This document shows positions 10,628 to 20,854 of a stretch of DNA of 64,000 bases, piece by piece; position 1 is the first letter of the stretch; each line of letters starts with the position of its first letter. The translations under genes were made by a program, and so were the position numbers. The notes below the pieces were generated by a model. It had not been told where the DNA came from. It did no database searches and worked only from the letters and a program-made list of their open reading frames with translations. The stretch is from contig JBAJFG010000105.1 of the NCBI GenBank assembly GCA_037903475.1, positions 62,001 to 126,000 of the forward strand, written 5' to 3'. The DNA comes from Ancylostoma caninum (lineage: Eukaryota > Nematoda > Chromadorea > Rhabditida > Ancylostomatidae).

Positions 10628-13123
10628 AGCTGATAGATTGTGGGAAGTGCTCCGCGGCGATTCGGCGACATGGAACAGCTGGCCATAAGACCAAGGATCA
10701 CAGCAAACGATAGAATCTCTGTGAGAATAGAAATAGTGAAGAGCACAGCACAAAACTAGCAGAACCACTGCTCATTTCGTTGAGAGCTTAACGAAAATTC
10801 ACTGGATTACTGATGTTTGAGCAGGGTTTCGATTGCTCGAAATTCTTCAAATCCATCCCCATTTACAAGCCTTCACCCGTCCACCATCAGTGTCTGGTCA
10901 GCTCAGTTTTTACTGCCAGTAGCTCAAAAGTTCCGCGAAGAAATGTTCAATGATTTTTTTGCAATAAAAGAAAGTGCATCGATACTCATACACACTCAAA
11001 AATAGCAGTATCTAGCTCTCATGATTACACGAGGCCTTCCTAAGAATAACGCCCGCAACCTGCAGGTGAATATTTGGAAGTTGCAAATTTAGGGGTGCGG
11101 TTAGACAATCTTCAAACCACTAAGAAGGTGTTTAGGAAGCAGCTCGTCACTTTTGTTTGTAGTTTTTACAATCAACATTGTGGCGCATAAATAGTGACAC
11201 ATTCATTTTAACCCGTTTCGAACCCCTCTGCAAGGAAATTTTACAGGACATCGCGTCATTTATAGCGAGGGATAAGTCATGGAACAGATTTGTTCGGTTT
11301 GTCTTGGCAAAACAAATATGGATCCATCTATATACTAAACCTTGAGAACTCAGAAAAAGATAACTTCTTCTGATAAGTACTGAAGCTGTTCGGAAATCAC
11401 TAGTTCAACACAAATGGTATAGCTTTCACATAATGGGCGGTATTTATGGTCGATGCGCGTCAGATTTGCCGCCTCGGCCCGAAATTTCACGAAGTTTCAG
11501 CGATGTCTCGATGCGGCGAAGATCGAAACGCAGTTCTGTTCGCGCGGCTATCGCGACGGCAGAACCAGGAACATTCGCTTCCTGGCGTGAATTCTCTTCT
11601 CCTCTCCATTCTGCATTGTATATCACCAAATTTGACGCGTGTCAATCATAAATAACGCCATACACCTCTTCGTAATTTCAGTTTTAGCTTCGAAATTCTG
11701 TGGAAGATGGTCCGGTTTCGGGGAGCCTAAGAAGTACACATCTAATGCGTGCAATCCTGGACGTTTTCACCTTCAACCAAGAAAAACTTCTCTGCTCAAT
11801 CCATTAAATCCCTTCAGAGAATATTTTGCTTATCCCCTCGCCTAGTAGGTTTTCACATTGGATGTGCAGCGGAAACGCTTTTGATCCGCATGATTAGTCG
11901 TTAAAGGCAGCACCCATGGAAAATTTAGTCATGGAAATTTCAGAGGACTACTAGGTGTTTGACTATGAGGATCATATGTAAAGCGTTCAAATTTGTCAAA
12001 ACACATAGAATTCCGGTTTTGCGATGCTTCCGTTTTGCTAAGTTAGAGTAGGGTGGTCGAGTTATACGGTTAGGGTCGAGTAAAAAGTCGATAACGGTGC
12101 CATCACTGTCACCTATTTTCTTGATGCAGCTGGATATCCAACTGTAGTCGGGTGACAACAAAGTCTTTGGCCAAATATAACGAATCTTGAAACTGGGATT
12201 AGATAGGCTAGCAATCTCGAAATTTGCCTGGCCAATGTAGAATTCATGTGCTTTAAGAATCCACTCTAGAATATTGGATGTTTATTTATTTATTTATTTA
12301 TTTAATAATACACCAGCATGGTGTGCCTGATCATGAAAACAACAAACAGTCAAAAAATATGAAGAACCAGTACATACTGAGTTGTGAAAGCTGGCTAAAA
12401 CAACTGACTTTGCGGACTCGTCTTGGATCTTGAGGGAATAGTTTTGTAACACCGGATAGGATACAAAATTAGGCATGGGAGCTGAAGCTGGGTAAATATG
12501 TATGCTGGTACTAATGAAACTAGAGTTCTAGATTCTGGTGGCACCTTGGCCTTCACCGCAACGGAAGAACACCGTCAACTGCAAGGAGTGATTTTGAGGC
12601 TACAACGCTGATGACTATGAGACCATTGAGATAATCACGCACCCAAGAACGCAACTGGAAGATCCATTCTGGGGCGGACGCCTGAGGCGACTCTTTGATC
12701 TGGTACGAACCCCAGGCGTAAACTTAGGCGGATGCTCGCCGGCTCTTGCCATGTTCTTGATGAAAAAAGAGATTGTATAGATCAATAATATGTAGGTGAA
12801 AAGAGAGTGAATTGGGGAGAATCAGATAATAATAATGTAGTAGTACTGGCCAAAGTTAGTTGAGAAAAGCTTAAAGGCAACGCCCACGATAACTTTCGCA
12901 TCCGAAAAATTGAATGTACTGGAGTATTGTCGATAGCCTCACTAATTTTGCGCAAGTTGCGCCGCCGAAGGCATCAGAATTCCCAAGATATAGCAAGTTA
13001 GATTTGATATCCGAGTATCCATGGATGAGGTGTGATGCGATACTAATCAGCTGTTTTCTGCCGCAATCGGTCAGTTTTCCAAAGGAAACGTTTACTTTCC
13101 CTGCTCCTTTCGAGAATTTTTAC
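10620..13123. other. Gene-poor, repeats only
   Basis: This region lies upstream of the SnoaL-like gene. It holds two copies of the dispersed terminal motif TTAAAGGCARCRCCCA (11901-11918 and 12869-12885) and a short TTTA tract at about 12281-12305. I found no assembled exons or RNA genes. Confidence 0.5.
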
Positions 13124-13176
13124 ATTGCTGATATAGTTGTTCAGTTGAAAGCTCCTCAATGCCTTTATTAGTAAGC

Positions 13177-13201
13177 TTTCGGCATTTAATGCCTTCTTCA
13201 G
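13177..13201 (-). other. CTGAAGA..GAAA motif, hammerhead-like core
   Basis: In the element's 3' tail the minus strand reads CTGAAGA, a short hairpin (GGCAT-TAA-ATGCC), then GAAA. Published work describes hammerhead ribozymes in Penelope-like elements, and this order (CUGANGA, stem II, GAAA) is similar. One extra A precedes the stem, and I could not place the flanking stems or the cleavage site, so activity is uncertain. Confidence 0.4.
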
Positions 13202-13458
13202 ACCTAAATATTAACAATCCATTGCTATCTCATCACAAGCTTACAAATAGGAACAGTTGAACAATACCTAGAGGCAGGAAGTTAATAAGTCTTTTTGACT
13301 TTGTGTGCTCTCAGGCAATTGCTGACCTATACAACGATAACTTAGGCTGGTGTTCGACATAATTCAACATGTTAAGAAAAGAACCTTGCTCCTAAGATGT
13401 TGGTCACAGAATGAAACTACGTTACGGCAAGAGATCGGAGAGGCATTTATACTCATAA

Positions 13459-13656
13459 TTATGAGATCAATCTCAACACATCACGCAACTCCTCTCTGTT
13501 GTTTATCTCTGGACTGTGCCTCCTTATTTCCAGTGCCTCCATAATTTTCCTTTCCAGAGTATTCACAAGATGACGGTGGAGGACTTTGACTTTCAACTTC
13601 GGAGCACGCTCGTACGTATGTTTCAGAGTGCGATGTCTTGAAAAGCTTTCTGACGC
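13459..13656 (-). pseudogene. C-terminal extension after in-frame TAA
   Basis: Right after the TAA at 13657-13659, the same frame stays open for 65 codons to a second stop. It reads a basic, plausible Penelope C-terminus (ALEIRRHSPEINNREELR). Copy 2 has the same TAA and the same extension (17641-17838). This is the natural end of the protein cut by a nonsense codon, or a read-through product. Confidence 0.65.
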
Positions 13657-15018
13657 TTAGGAGGCAGGGTTCGTTAATGCCCTGCGGTGCTCGTCCAGCC
13701 GCATTCGTAAGGGTCTCATTGTTTCTCCCACATATTTCTCTCCACAGCCTTTGCATGTAATGAGGTACACCGTGCCCCGTAGCTGACAGATTTGCTCCTC
13801 GGTACAGTACTGACAGTCAGGCTGGAGGCATTTGTTTTCATATATGCGTGTGGAGGTTAAGATTTCTTTCAATGTCGGTGGTGGACGAAACACTAGTCTT
13901 ATTGGCGACCCAGAGTGTCTCACTACCTGATTTACTGCACGTGCTGGTCGCTCCCCCACGTAAGGAAGAATCAGTGGAATTCCATTCGTTCTTGTATAGG
14001 GGAACCATGTTGTGGCAGGATTCACACTGTATCCGTTTTCGTCAAGTATACGGGCAATCGTACTTTCTATTTCTTGGTTCGAACCCATGCATAACTTGTT
14101 CTTCGTTTTCACCAGATTCCTTACCACGTTAACCTTGATGAAGTGTGGGTGAGCACTTCTCGCATGTACTAGGATGTTTGCCGATGCTGCCTTTTTATGC
14201 CATAGATGCTCCTTCTGACCCTGGACGATTCTGATTTTTGTACTTAGAAAGGGAAGATACCCATCGGCATCAGGCCTCTCAATGGTAAAAGACACGTTCG
14301 GGTCAAAAGCATTCAGTCTTTCCAGCGTCGTATCAACATCCGTTCCAGTAGTTCCTATCACGAACACATCATCAATGTATCTTTTATAAAGCAGTATTCC
14401 GGACGTCAGTGATGACTTTTCGATATGGTCCAAATACATGATAGCCAGCAGTGGGGCAGTACGATTTCCCATGGCCAAACCTCGTTTCTGTTCGAAGAAT
14501 TTGTTCTCAAAACGGAAAACATTGCAGAACAGAACAGAATTCAACATGGTCGTGATGTCTTCGGCAGTAAAACCCATGTTCGGTATTTGGCTCTTGTGTT
14601 GTTGAAAAAGAGAAATCACCGCTTCAATTGCACCGTTATTATCGACGTTGGTGTACAATGATACAACATCGAAGCTGGCGTAGGCTGCTGTTGTCGGCAC
14701 ATGGCAGTTGGAAAACGAGGACAAGAACGCCTCCACGTTTACTATGTGCGCACCAACAAATTGGAGCAGCGGTGAAAGAACTTGCACCAAAAGCCAACTC
14801 AATCTGTCTGACGGTCCTCCACAAGATGAAACAATGGGACGGGTCTTGATTTCGTCGACGGACAGTTGTAGATGGGCAGTTGCTGATGGAAGTTTGTGAG
14901 TTTTCACCAAACAATAGAACGTGGGAGTAACGGGATGAAAATCCAAAATCCTTTTGCAGCATTTGCACCGAGTTTTGGTTTCACCACAATTGATATCGTT
15001 TCTCTCACTTTCGCACAA
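13657..15018 (-). CDS. Penelope reverse transcriptase + GIY-YIG nuclease
   Basis: A 453-codon frame. Role in the family: copies element RNA into DNA at a nick made by the GIY-YIG endonuclease. Visible motifs are FDVVSLYTNV (about residues 116-125, RT motif A), RGLAMGN (about 179-185, motif B), YIDD (214-217, catalytic motif C) and a terminal GIY-YIG-type domain VYLITC...KYVGETMRPLRMRLDEH (about 417-444), with the CxxC pair usual in Penelope nucleases. The first residues overlap the upstream frame, so a frameshift separates the N-terminal part. An in-frame TAA ends it 65 codons before the likely natural end. The catalytic residues look intact. Confidence 0.88.
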   Translation of the reverse strand: MCESERNDINCGETKTRCKCCKRILDFHPVTPTFYCLVKTHKLPSATAHLQLSVDEIKTRPIVSSCGGPSDRLSWLLVQVLSPLLQFVGAHIVNVEAFLSSFSNCHVPTTAAYASFDVVSLYTNVDNNGAIEAVISLFQQHKSQIPNMGFTAEDITTMLNSVLFCNVFRFENKFFEQKRGLAMGNRTAPLLAIMYLDHIEKSSLTSGILLYKRYIDDVFVIGTTGTDVDTTLERLNAFDPNVSFTIERPDADGYLPFLSTKIRIVQGQKEHLWHKKAASANILVHARSAHPHFIKVNVVRNLVKTKNKLCMGSNQEIESTIARILDENGYSVNPATTWFPYTRTNGIPLILPYVGERPARAVNQVVRHSGSPIRLVFRPPPTLKEILTSTRIYENKCLQPDCQYCTEEQICQLRGTVYLITCKGCGEKYVGETMRPLRMRLDEHRRALTNPAS

Positions 15019-15926
15019 GCCTTTCGAAATGCAGCCGCAGTTGTCTCAGCATAAGTCGAGGAGTCAGATAACGTGTATCTGATAATATCTTTATCCAACG
15101 ACTGAGGCATGACTACGAAGGATCCACATTTGTCTCCAACCGTGTATCGCAACCTTGACCTCAAACGAAGAAGTTTCTTGAAACCTCGCTGTTCAGTAGA
15201 CAGTTCAGTAGACGTCAAGTTGGTGCGGTGGGGTTGCGCTGCTTCGTTTTGGTAGATGTTCTGTATTGCAAGTTCGAGGCTCGCAATTTTGGAATCGACA
15301 GTGGGTGTGGGATCAGCGAGCCGAATTCCTCGTGATGGGAATGGCATCGAACAAATGAGTGTCGATTCACGGTCGAGTACTGTAGGCCCTTTATGGATTT
15401 TCGTGCGTAATCGGTGGGCAAAATGGTGTATGCCACAAAGCGCTTCATCAATCGTAGCATTAGTTACTTTACGAGAAATGGCAAACGAAGGACCAAGGTT
15501 TAGAACGGCTGCCATATCACCGTCGATATCGTTCGTACCAATAACAGTATGACGCTTCGGAGGAACCGCATTCATTTTCGCAAATGTCGGACGTTTGTGC
15601 GGTTCAGATTGTTCTTGCAGTCTCTGTAACTTTCTCTCCAAGCGACATCGTTCATGACAGCGTAAGCGAGCACAGACACGTTGGTTATGACACGAAATGT
15701 TTCTCCAAGCTATTGTATTGAGTTGAGACAGAAGCTGTTGTTTAGTATGGACAATGTTAAGAATGCATTGACTTTTGCGACGTTTTCTTTCCGCTATAGC
15801 TGCTTCTAGCAGAGCAGTTTTCAAGTTGAGTATACCACGTTGGACCCCTTGGTTTCGTTTGTATGGTAGACTAGCAAACCGCTTCTCAATGAAAGAGGGG
15901 AACACATGTTGATACTTGCATGCCAC
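14904..15926 (-). CDS. Penelope N-terminal region
   Basis: A 340-codon frame holding the region upstream of the RT fingers. It has a very basic stretch (AERKRRKS, RLRCHERCRLERKLQ), the Penelope-typical LNLGPSFAISRKVTNATIDE and a GDKCGSFVVMP-type block. The last part leaves the RT frame, so the protein is split from the RT frame by an indel near 15000. Residues before AIAERKRRK (15801-15926) are not shared with copy 2. Confidence 0.75.
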   Translation of the reverse strand: MACKYQHVFPSFIEKRFASLPYKRNQGVQRGILNLKTALLEAAIAERKRRKSQCILNIVHTKQQLLSQLNTIAWRNISCHNQRVCARLRCHERCRLERKLQRLQEQSEPHKRPTFAKMNAVPPKRHTVIGTNDIDGDMAAVLNLGPSFAISRKVTNATIDEALCGIHHFAHRLRTKIHKGPTVLDRESTLICSMPFPSRGIRLADPTPTVDSKIASLELAIQNIYQNEAAQPHRTNLTSTELSTEQRGFKKLLRLRSRLRYTVGDKCGSFVVMPQSLDKDIIRYTLSDSSTYAETTAAAFRKACAKVRETISIVVKPKLGANAAKGFWIFIPLLPRSIVW

Positions 15927-17053
15927 TAAGAAATCGAGGGCTTCATCAAAAACTACAGCGAGTTGATGGGAAGCAACTTAGACTTAGCAAACTAGCTATA
16001 GCGGAAAGAAAACGTCGCAAAAGTCAGTGCATTCTTGACATCGTCCATACTAAACAACAGCTTCTGTCTCAATTCAATACAACAGCTTGGAGAAACATTT
16101 CGTGTCATAACCAACGTGTCTGTGCTCGCTTACGCTGTCATGAACGATGTCGCTTGGAGAGAAAGTTACAGAGACTGCAAGAACAATCTGAACCGCACAA
16201 ACGTCCGACATTTGCGAAAATGAATGCGGTTCCTCCGAAGCGTCATACTGTTATTGGTACGAACGATATCGACGGTGATATGGCAGCCGTTCTAAACCTT
16301 GGTCCTTCGTTTGCCATTTCTCGTAAAGTAACTAATGCTACGATTGATGAAGCGCTTTGTGGCATACACCATTTTGCCCACCGATTACGCACGAAAATCC
16401 ATAAAGGGCCTACAGTACTCGACCGTGAATCGACACTCATTTGTTCGATGCCATTCCCATCACGAGGAATTCGGCTCGCTGATCCCACACCCACTGTCGA
16501 TTCCAAAATTGCGAGCCTCGAACTTGCAATACGGAACATCTACCAAAACGAAGCAGCGCAACCCCACCGCACCAACTTGACGTCTACTGAACTGTCTACT
16601 GAACAGCGAGGTTTCAAGAAACTTCTTCGTTTGAGGTCAAGGTTGCGATACACGGTCGGAGACAAATGTGGATCCTTCGTAGTCATGCCTCAGTCGTTGG
16701 ATAAAGATATTATCAGATACACGTTATCTGACTCCTCGACTTATGCTGAGACAACTGCGGCTGCATTGTTCTGCAATGTTTTCCGTTTTGAGAACAAATT
16801 CTTCGAACAGAAACGAGGTTTGGCCATGGGAAATCGTATTGCCCCACTGCTGGCTATCATGTATTTGGACCATATCGAAAAGTCATCACTGACTTCCGGA
16901 ATACTGCTTTATAAAAGATACATTGATGATGTGTTCGTGCTAGGAACTACTGGAACGGATGTTGATACGACGCTGGAAAGACTGAATGCTTTTGACCCGA
17001 ACGTGTCTTTTACCATTGAGAGCCTGATGCCGATGGGTATCTTCCCTTTCTAA
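15920..17053 (+). pseudogene. Penelope copy 2, internally deleted N-term/RT
   Basis: From about 15994 it matches copy 1 almost base for base through STYAETTAAA, then jumps to LFCNVFRFENKF. About 495 bp (copy 1 about 14532-15026) is missing, including RT motif A. Motif C (YIDDVF) remains. A 1-nt deletion near 17024 (GAGAGCCTG where copy 1 has GAGAGGCCTG) then ends the frame. It cannot encode an active enzyme. The first 25 or so codons come from sequence unlike copy 1. Confidence 0.8.
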
Positions 17054-17838
17054 GTACAAAAATCAGAATCGTCCAGGGTCAGAAGGAGCATCTATGGCAT
17101 AAAAAGGCAGCATCGGCAAACATCCTAGTACATGCGAGAAGTGCTCACCCACACTTCATCAAGGTTAACGTGGTAAGGAATCTGGTGAAAACGAAGAACA
17201 AGTTATGCATGGGTTCGAACCAAGAAATAGAAAGTACGATTGCCCGTATACTTGACGAAAACGGATACAGTGTGAATCCTGCCACAACATGGTTCCCCTA
17301 TACAAGAACGAATGGAATTCCACTGATTCTTCCTTACGTGGGGGAGCGACCAGCACGTGCAGTAAATCAGGTAGTGAGACACTCTGGGTCGCCAATAAGA
17401 CTAGTGTTTCGTCCACCACCGACATTGAAAGAAATCTTAACCTCCACACGCATATATGAAAACAAATGCCTCCAGCCTGACTGTCAGTACTGTACCGAGG
17501 AGCAAATCTGTCAGCTACGGGGCACGGTGTACCTCATTACATGCAAAGGCTGTGGAGAGAAATATGTGGGAGAAACAATGAGACCCTTACGAATGCGGCT
17601 GGACGAGCACCGCAGGGCATTAACGAACCCTGCCTCCTAAGCGTCAGAAAGCTTTTCAAGACATCGCACTCTGAAACATACGTACGAGCGTGCTCCGAAG
17701 TTGAAAGTCAAAGTCCTCCACCGTCATCTTGTGAATACTCTGGAAAGGAAAATTATGGAGGCACTGGAAATAAGGAGGCACAGTCCAGAGATAAACAACA
17801 GAGAGGAGTTGCGTGATGTGTTGAGATTGATCTCATAA
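17050..17838 (+). pseudogene. Penelope copy 2, RT end and GIY-YIG nuclease
   Basis: Continuation of the element in the frame restored after the 1-nt deletion (STKIRIVQGQKEHLWHKKA onward). It covers the connector and the GIY-YIG domain to the TAA at 17638-17640, then the 65-codon extension to the stop at 17836-17838. It matches copy 1 throughout and has no ATG of its own. Confidence 0.8.
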
Positions 17839-18095
17839 TTATGAGTATAAATGCCTCTCCGATCTCTTGCCGTAACGTAGTTTCATTCTGTGACCAACAT
17901 CTTAGGAGCAAGGTTCTTTTCTTAACATGTTGAATTATGTCGAAGACCAGCCTAAGTTATCGTTGTATAGGTCAGCAATTGCCTGAGAGCACACGAAGTC
18001 AGAAAGACTTATTAACTTCCTGCCTCTAGGTATTGTTCAACTGTTCCTATTTGTAAGCTTGTGATGAGATAGCAATGGATTGTTAATATTTAGGT

Positions 18096-18120
18096 CTGAA
18101 GAAGGCATTAAATGCCGAAT
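18096..18120 (+). other. CTGAAGA..GAAT motif in copy 2 tail
   Basis: Counterpart of the hammerhead-like core of copy 1. The stem is kept but the last core base is T (GAAT) instead of A. If the motif is a ribozyme, this copy should be impaired. Confidence 0.35.
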
Positions 18121-18487
18121 GCTTACTAATAAAGGCATTGAGGAGCTTTCAACTGAACAACTATATCAGCAATATTTCATGAAGCTCAGAGACAGAACAG
18201 TACTGAAATTTTTACATTGTAATGATCTCTTTACCCTATTTGTTCTCTTTCATTTGTTATTAGACCGTTGTTATTATTAGATCGCTTTTTCCCAGAACTC
18301 CAGTTTTCTATTATGGTATGAATTTCTGTTTGTTAGCTCTTTACATTTTACCGTTAGTTTCGTATCGATTCTTGAGGTATGTCTCTTGAGTGGACATTTC
18401 ATTTCGTTTTCCTCTGTGCTTCTTTCTTCTTCAGAAAAGCTGAAAAATTAGTTGAGTATCCAGTTGCGCCGAGAAATTCGTTAGAAA

Positions 18488-18692
18488 TAAAGGCAGCGAT
18501 ATCGACTTTCTTGATCTATTTCACCCGCTTAACTCGGCCACTTTGCTATATTGCGACAAAATGAAAACATCCGAGAGCCATTTTAGCGTGAGTTTTGACA
18601 AAATTAACCACTTCGTCCATGGTTCCCATAATCAGAAACCCAGGTATACGCTAAAATCTAAGTGACAAATTTCTCTGTGGGTGCTGCCTTTA
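18488..18692. mobile_element. Short MITE-like element
   Basis: Bounded by TAAAGGCAGC (18488-18497) and its reverse complement GCTGCCTTTA (18683-18692), with about 205 bp between the outer ends and no coding capacity. The right end extends to GTGGGTGCTGCCTTTAA, the consensus end of the dispersed family seen at many sites here. Confidence 0.55.
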
Positions 18693-20192
18693 ACTCACGA
18701 GACTGCCATTTGAAACCAGCGCCCAATCAGGTGATAGTTGCGCGCTAAAAGGGAGATTTTGGCTGATCAGTGCTAGCATGAAAACTCGTAAAACCTACTA
18801 CCTACTGATCTTGCTGATCCAGGTGTTACCTGTTTTTACTCGTGATGGAAAAAATTATAACTGATGTCCTATTGCAAAATTGACCCCACCCACCATCGAT
18901 TGGACCACGATTGGATCGAGACTTTGCTTGCTCGAGTGATTTTCGTTCTCTTCTCTGCACAAATTCTATAAAATAGCAGGGATCTACAGTAAATTCCGAT
19001 CGTAAAAGTTTAAATACGAAGACATATTTCAAGCTTCAACAGAGTTCTACTACCTGCAAGCGTATATCAAAATTGGCCATTATTTTTCGAATCGCCTAAT
19101 GGAATTCTACGATGGCAGTTTCGGTGCAGAAGATTCATGTAAATCACATTGTGCTGCACCTTAGCCAAAAGATTTAGATTTCACATATGAAATGTAGCAA
19201 CCGCTATAATTTCCACTTCAGAGCTGAAGAATAGAGTGTGGAAACGGCCGCCGGTGTGTGAATGCTTCGAAATAATCAAATATCTCCGTTGTGTAATAAG
19301 AAGTATTCCTGTGCACAGGATCAACCTGAAATCGCTAACTGTCGTTCTAGCGCTGCTTGAAGTACGATGACCAGCGAGTTAGGAAAGCTACATACCTACT
19401 ACATGTAGTTCGATCAACTAGAGACTAGTTAGTGATATCGTAAAATTCCCACACATACTGGTGCATGAGAGTTGAGAGCACTCTATAGCGAAGTAAACGT
19501 TAGTTCGTCAATATCACGCACATTAGGGTTTCCTGCGAAACATTCGGCTGGAGAGTAAAACTCGAAATGCTGAAGCTACCTAATAACTAACTGAGAGATC
19601 TATTCCATGAAATTTTAGTTAATTATAGGTTGGTGCACGATTATCAAGGTGTTTCTTTTGCTGCCAATTTTCTCTAATTAAGATTGCGCCATTTTGCTTT
19701 CTCTTCATCTTCATAATATCCCACTGTACTCATTTGATAGAATAAAATTTAGTTTACTATACTTGTATTGTTTCCAATATGTTATTACCTACGGCGAAAG
19801 GAGAGTATGGACTCAGTTTTCGATAAGGTGATAACAGCTGAAAATACGCTCAGACTTCTTGTTATCCCCGTAGTGTCTAGAATCCAATATTTCCTCTTGT
19901 TTTCCGTCCTGCGGTTTTGAAAACGGTGCGTAGTTACTGCTTACTTCAACGACGTTATGCATAATGTTGGCGAGTTATAGCTTATGAGGCAACACCGAGC
20001 AAAAGATTTGAGAACTGCTTATCCTTCCGTGGGGTCAACTCTGAAAGACGCTTATGAAACAGTACTATCGAAATATTCCAAATAGAGAGGGCAAAGGCTG
20101 ATTACTTCCGACATACGTTTTCTTCTTAGGAACTCCTTTTGTAAACCACCTATTAGAGTCCGCTACTACTTTACAAAATGGAAAATAAAAAT

Positions 20193-20343
20193 CAAGAGAG
20201 ATTACTAGGAGAGATTACTGCAATGGCTATTTGTGTTTTATTACTTCATGACTTGTAGATTTTATAACAAGAGAGATTACTAGGAGAGATTACTGCAATG
20301 GTTATTTGTGTTTTATTACTTCATGACTTGTAGATTTTATAAC
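20193..20343. repeat. Two-copy 75-bp tandem duplication
   Basis: CAAGAGAGATTACTAGG... through ...GTAGATTTTATAA is repeated at 20193 and 20268 with almost no differences, which indicates a recent duplication. Confidence 0.85.
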
Positions 20344-20854
20344 AATGGAGCGATTGTTCTACTAAACCAAACTAGAAAAGAATTCAAAGAAGAAGTACTA
20401 TGAGGATGGTATCGACAACAGAGTATTGAGAAAAAAAATTTATTCAGAAATCATTGACCAATCAAGTGCAGCCTGCATGGACTCTTTCTCGTATGTATTT
20501 GTTCCGCATTTCAAAATAATAAAGCAGCTTATAAATCCCCCTAGGCGCATTCAACGAGAGTTTATGAAAACATAAAACTGAAGAGGCTATAGTAATGACG
20601 ACACTAGCAAGCTGCGAAGGTAGAAATAAGGCGACATAAGAGAATTTGGACAGAGAAAAACTGGAGAAATTCAGGTAAAAGAATTTGAAGGCTAATGTGA
20701 AAAGTATGATAAATAACGAACTAGTGAAATATTCATATTCTTCTTTCTTTTTTCTATTGAGACAACACAAGGAGCAAAGTTTCGAAATAATGGATCTTAA
20801 AAGTTTCCATATTACAAATGAAACTATGCCAGAAACAGCGAAGTATCACATTTT

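Larger units (their letters stand above)
13124..15926 (-). mobile_element. Penelope-like retroelement, copy 1 (minus)
   Basis: This is a nearly full-length element with an upstream frame (14904-15926), a reverse transcriptase/GIY-YIG frame (13657-15018) and a roughly 330-bp 3' tail. The tail ends near ATTGCTGATATAG at 13124, the same sequence that ends copy 2 at 18173. It lies head to head with copy 2, and shared sequence ends near 15800 here and restarts near 15994 there. Penelope-like elements commonly carry tandem or inverted partial copies. The two main frames are out of register around 14904-15018, so this copy is probably inactive. Confidence 0.85.
15927..18173 (+). mobile_element. Penelope-like retroelement, copy 2 (plus)
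   Basis: Inverted partner of copy 1, ending at CTATATCAGCAAT (18173). Both copies share the in-frame TAA in the nuclease domain and the 3' tail. Differences are few, so they diverged recently. Together they form an imperfect palindrome of about 5 kb whose arms should foldback in single strands and complicate assembly. Confidence 0.85.
18174..20854. other. Intergenic, repeats only
   Basis: AT-rich DNA between the Penelope pair and the 3' end of UGT-B. Apart from the MITE-like element at 18488-18692 and the tandem duplication at 20193-20343, I see no exons or RNA genes. Confidence 0.5.
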
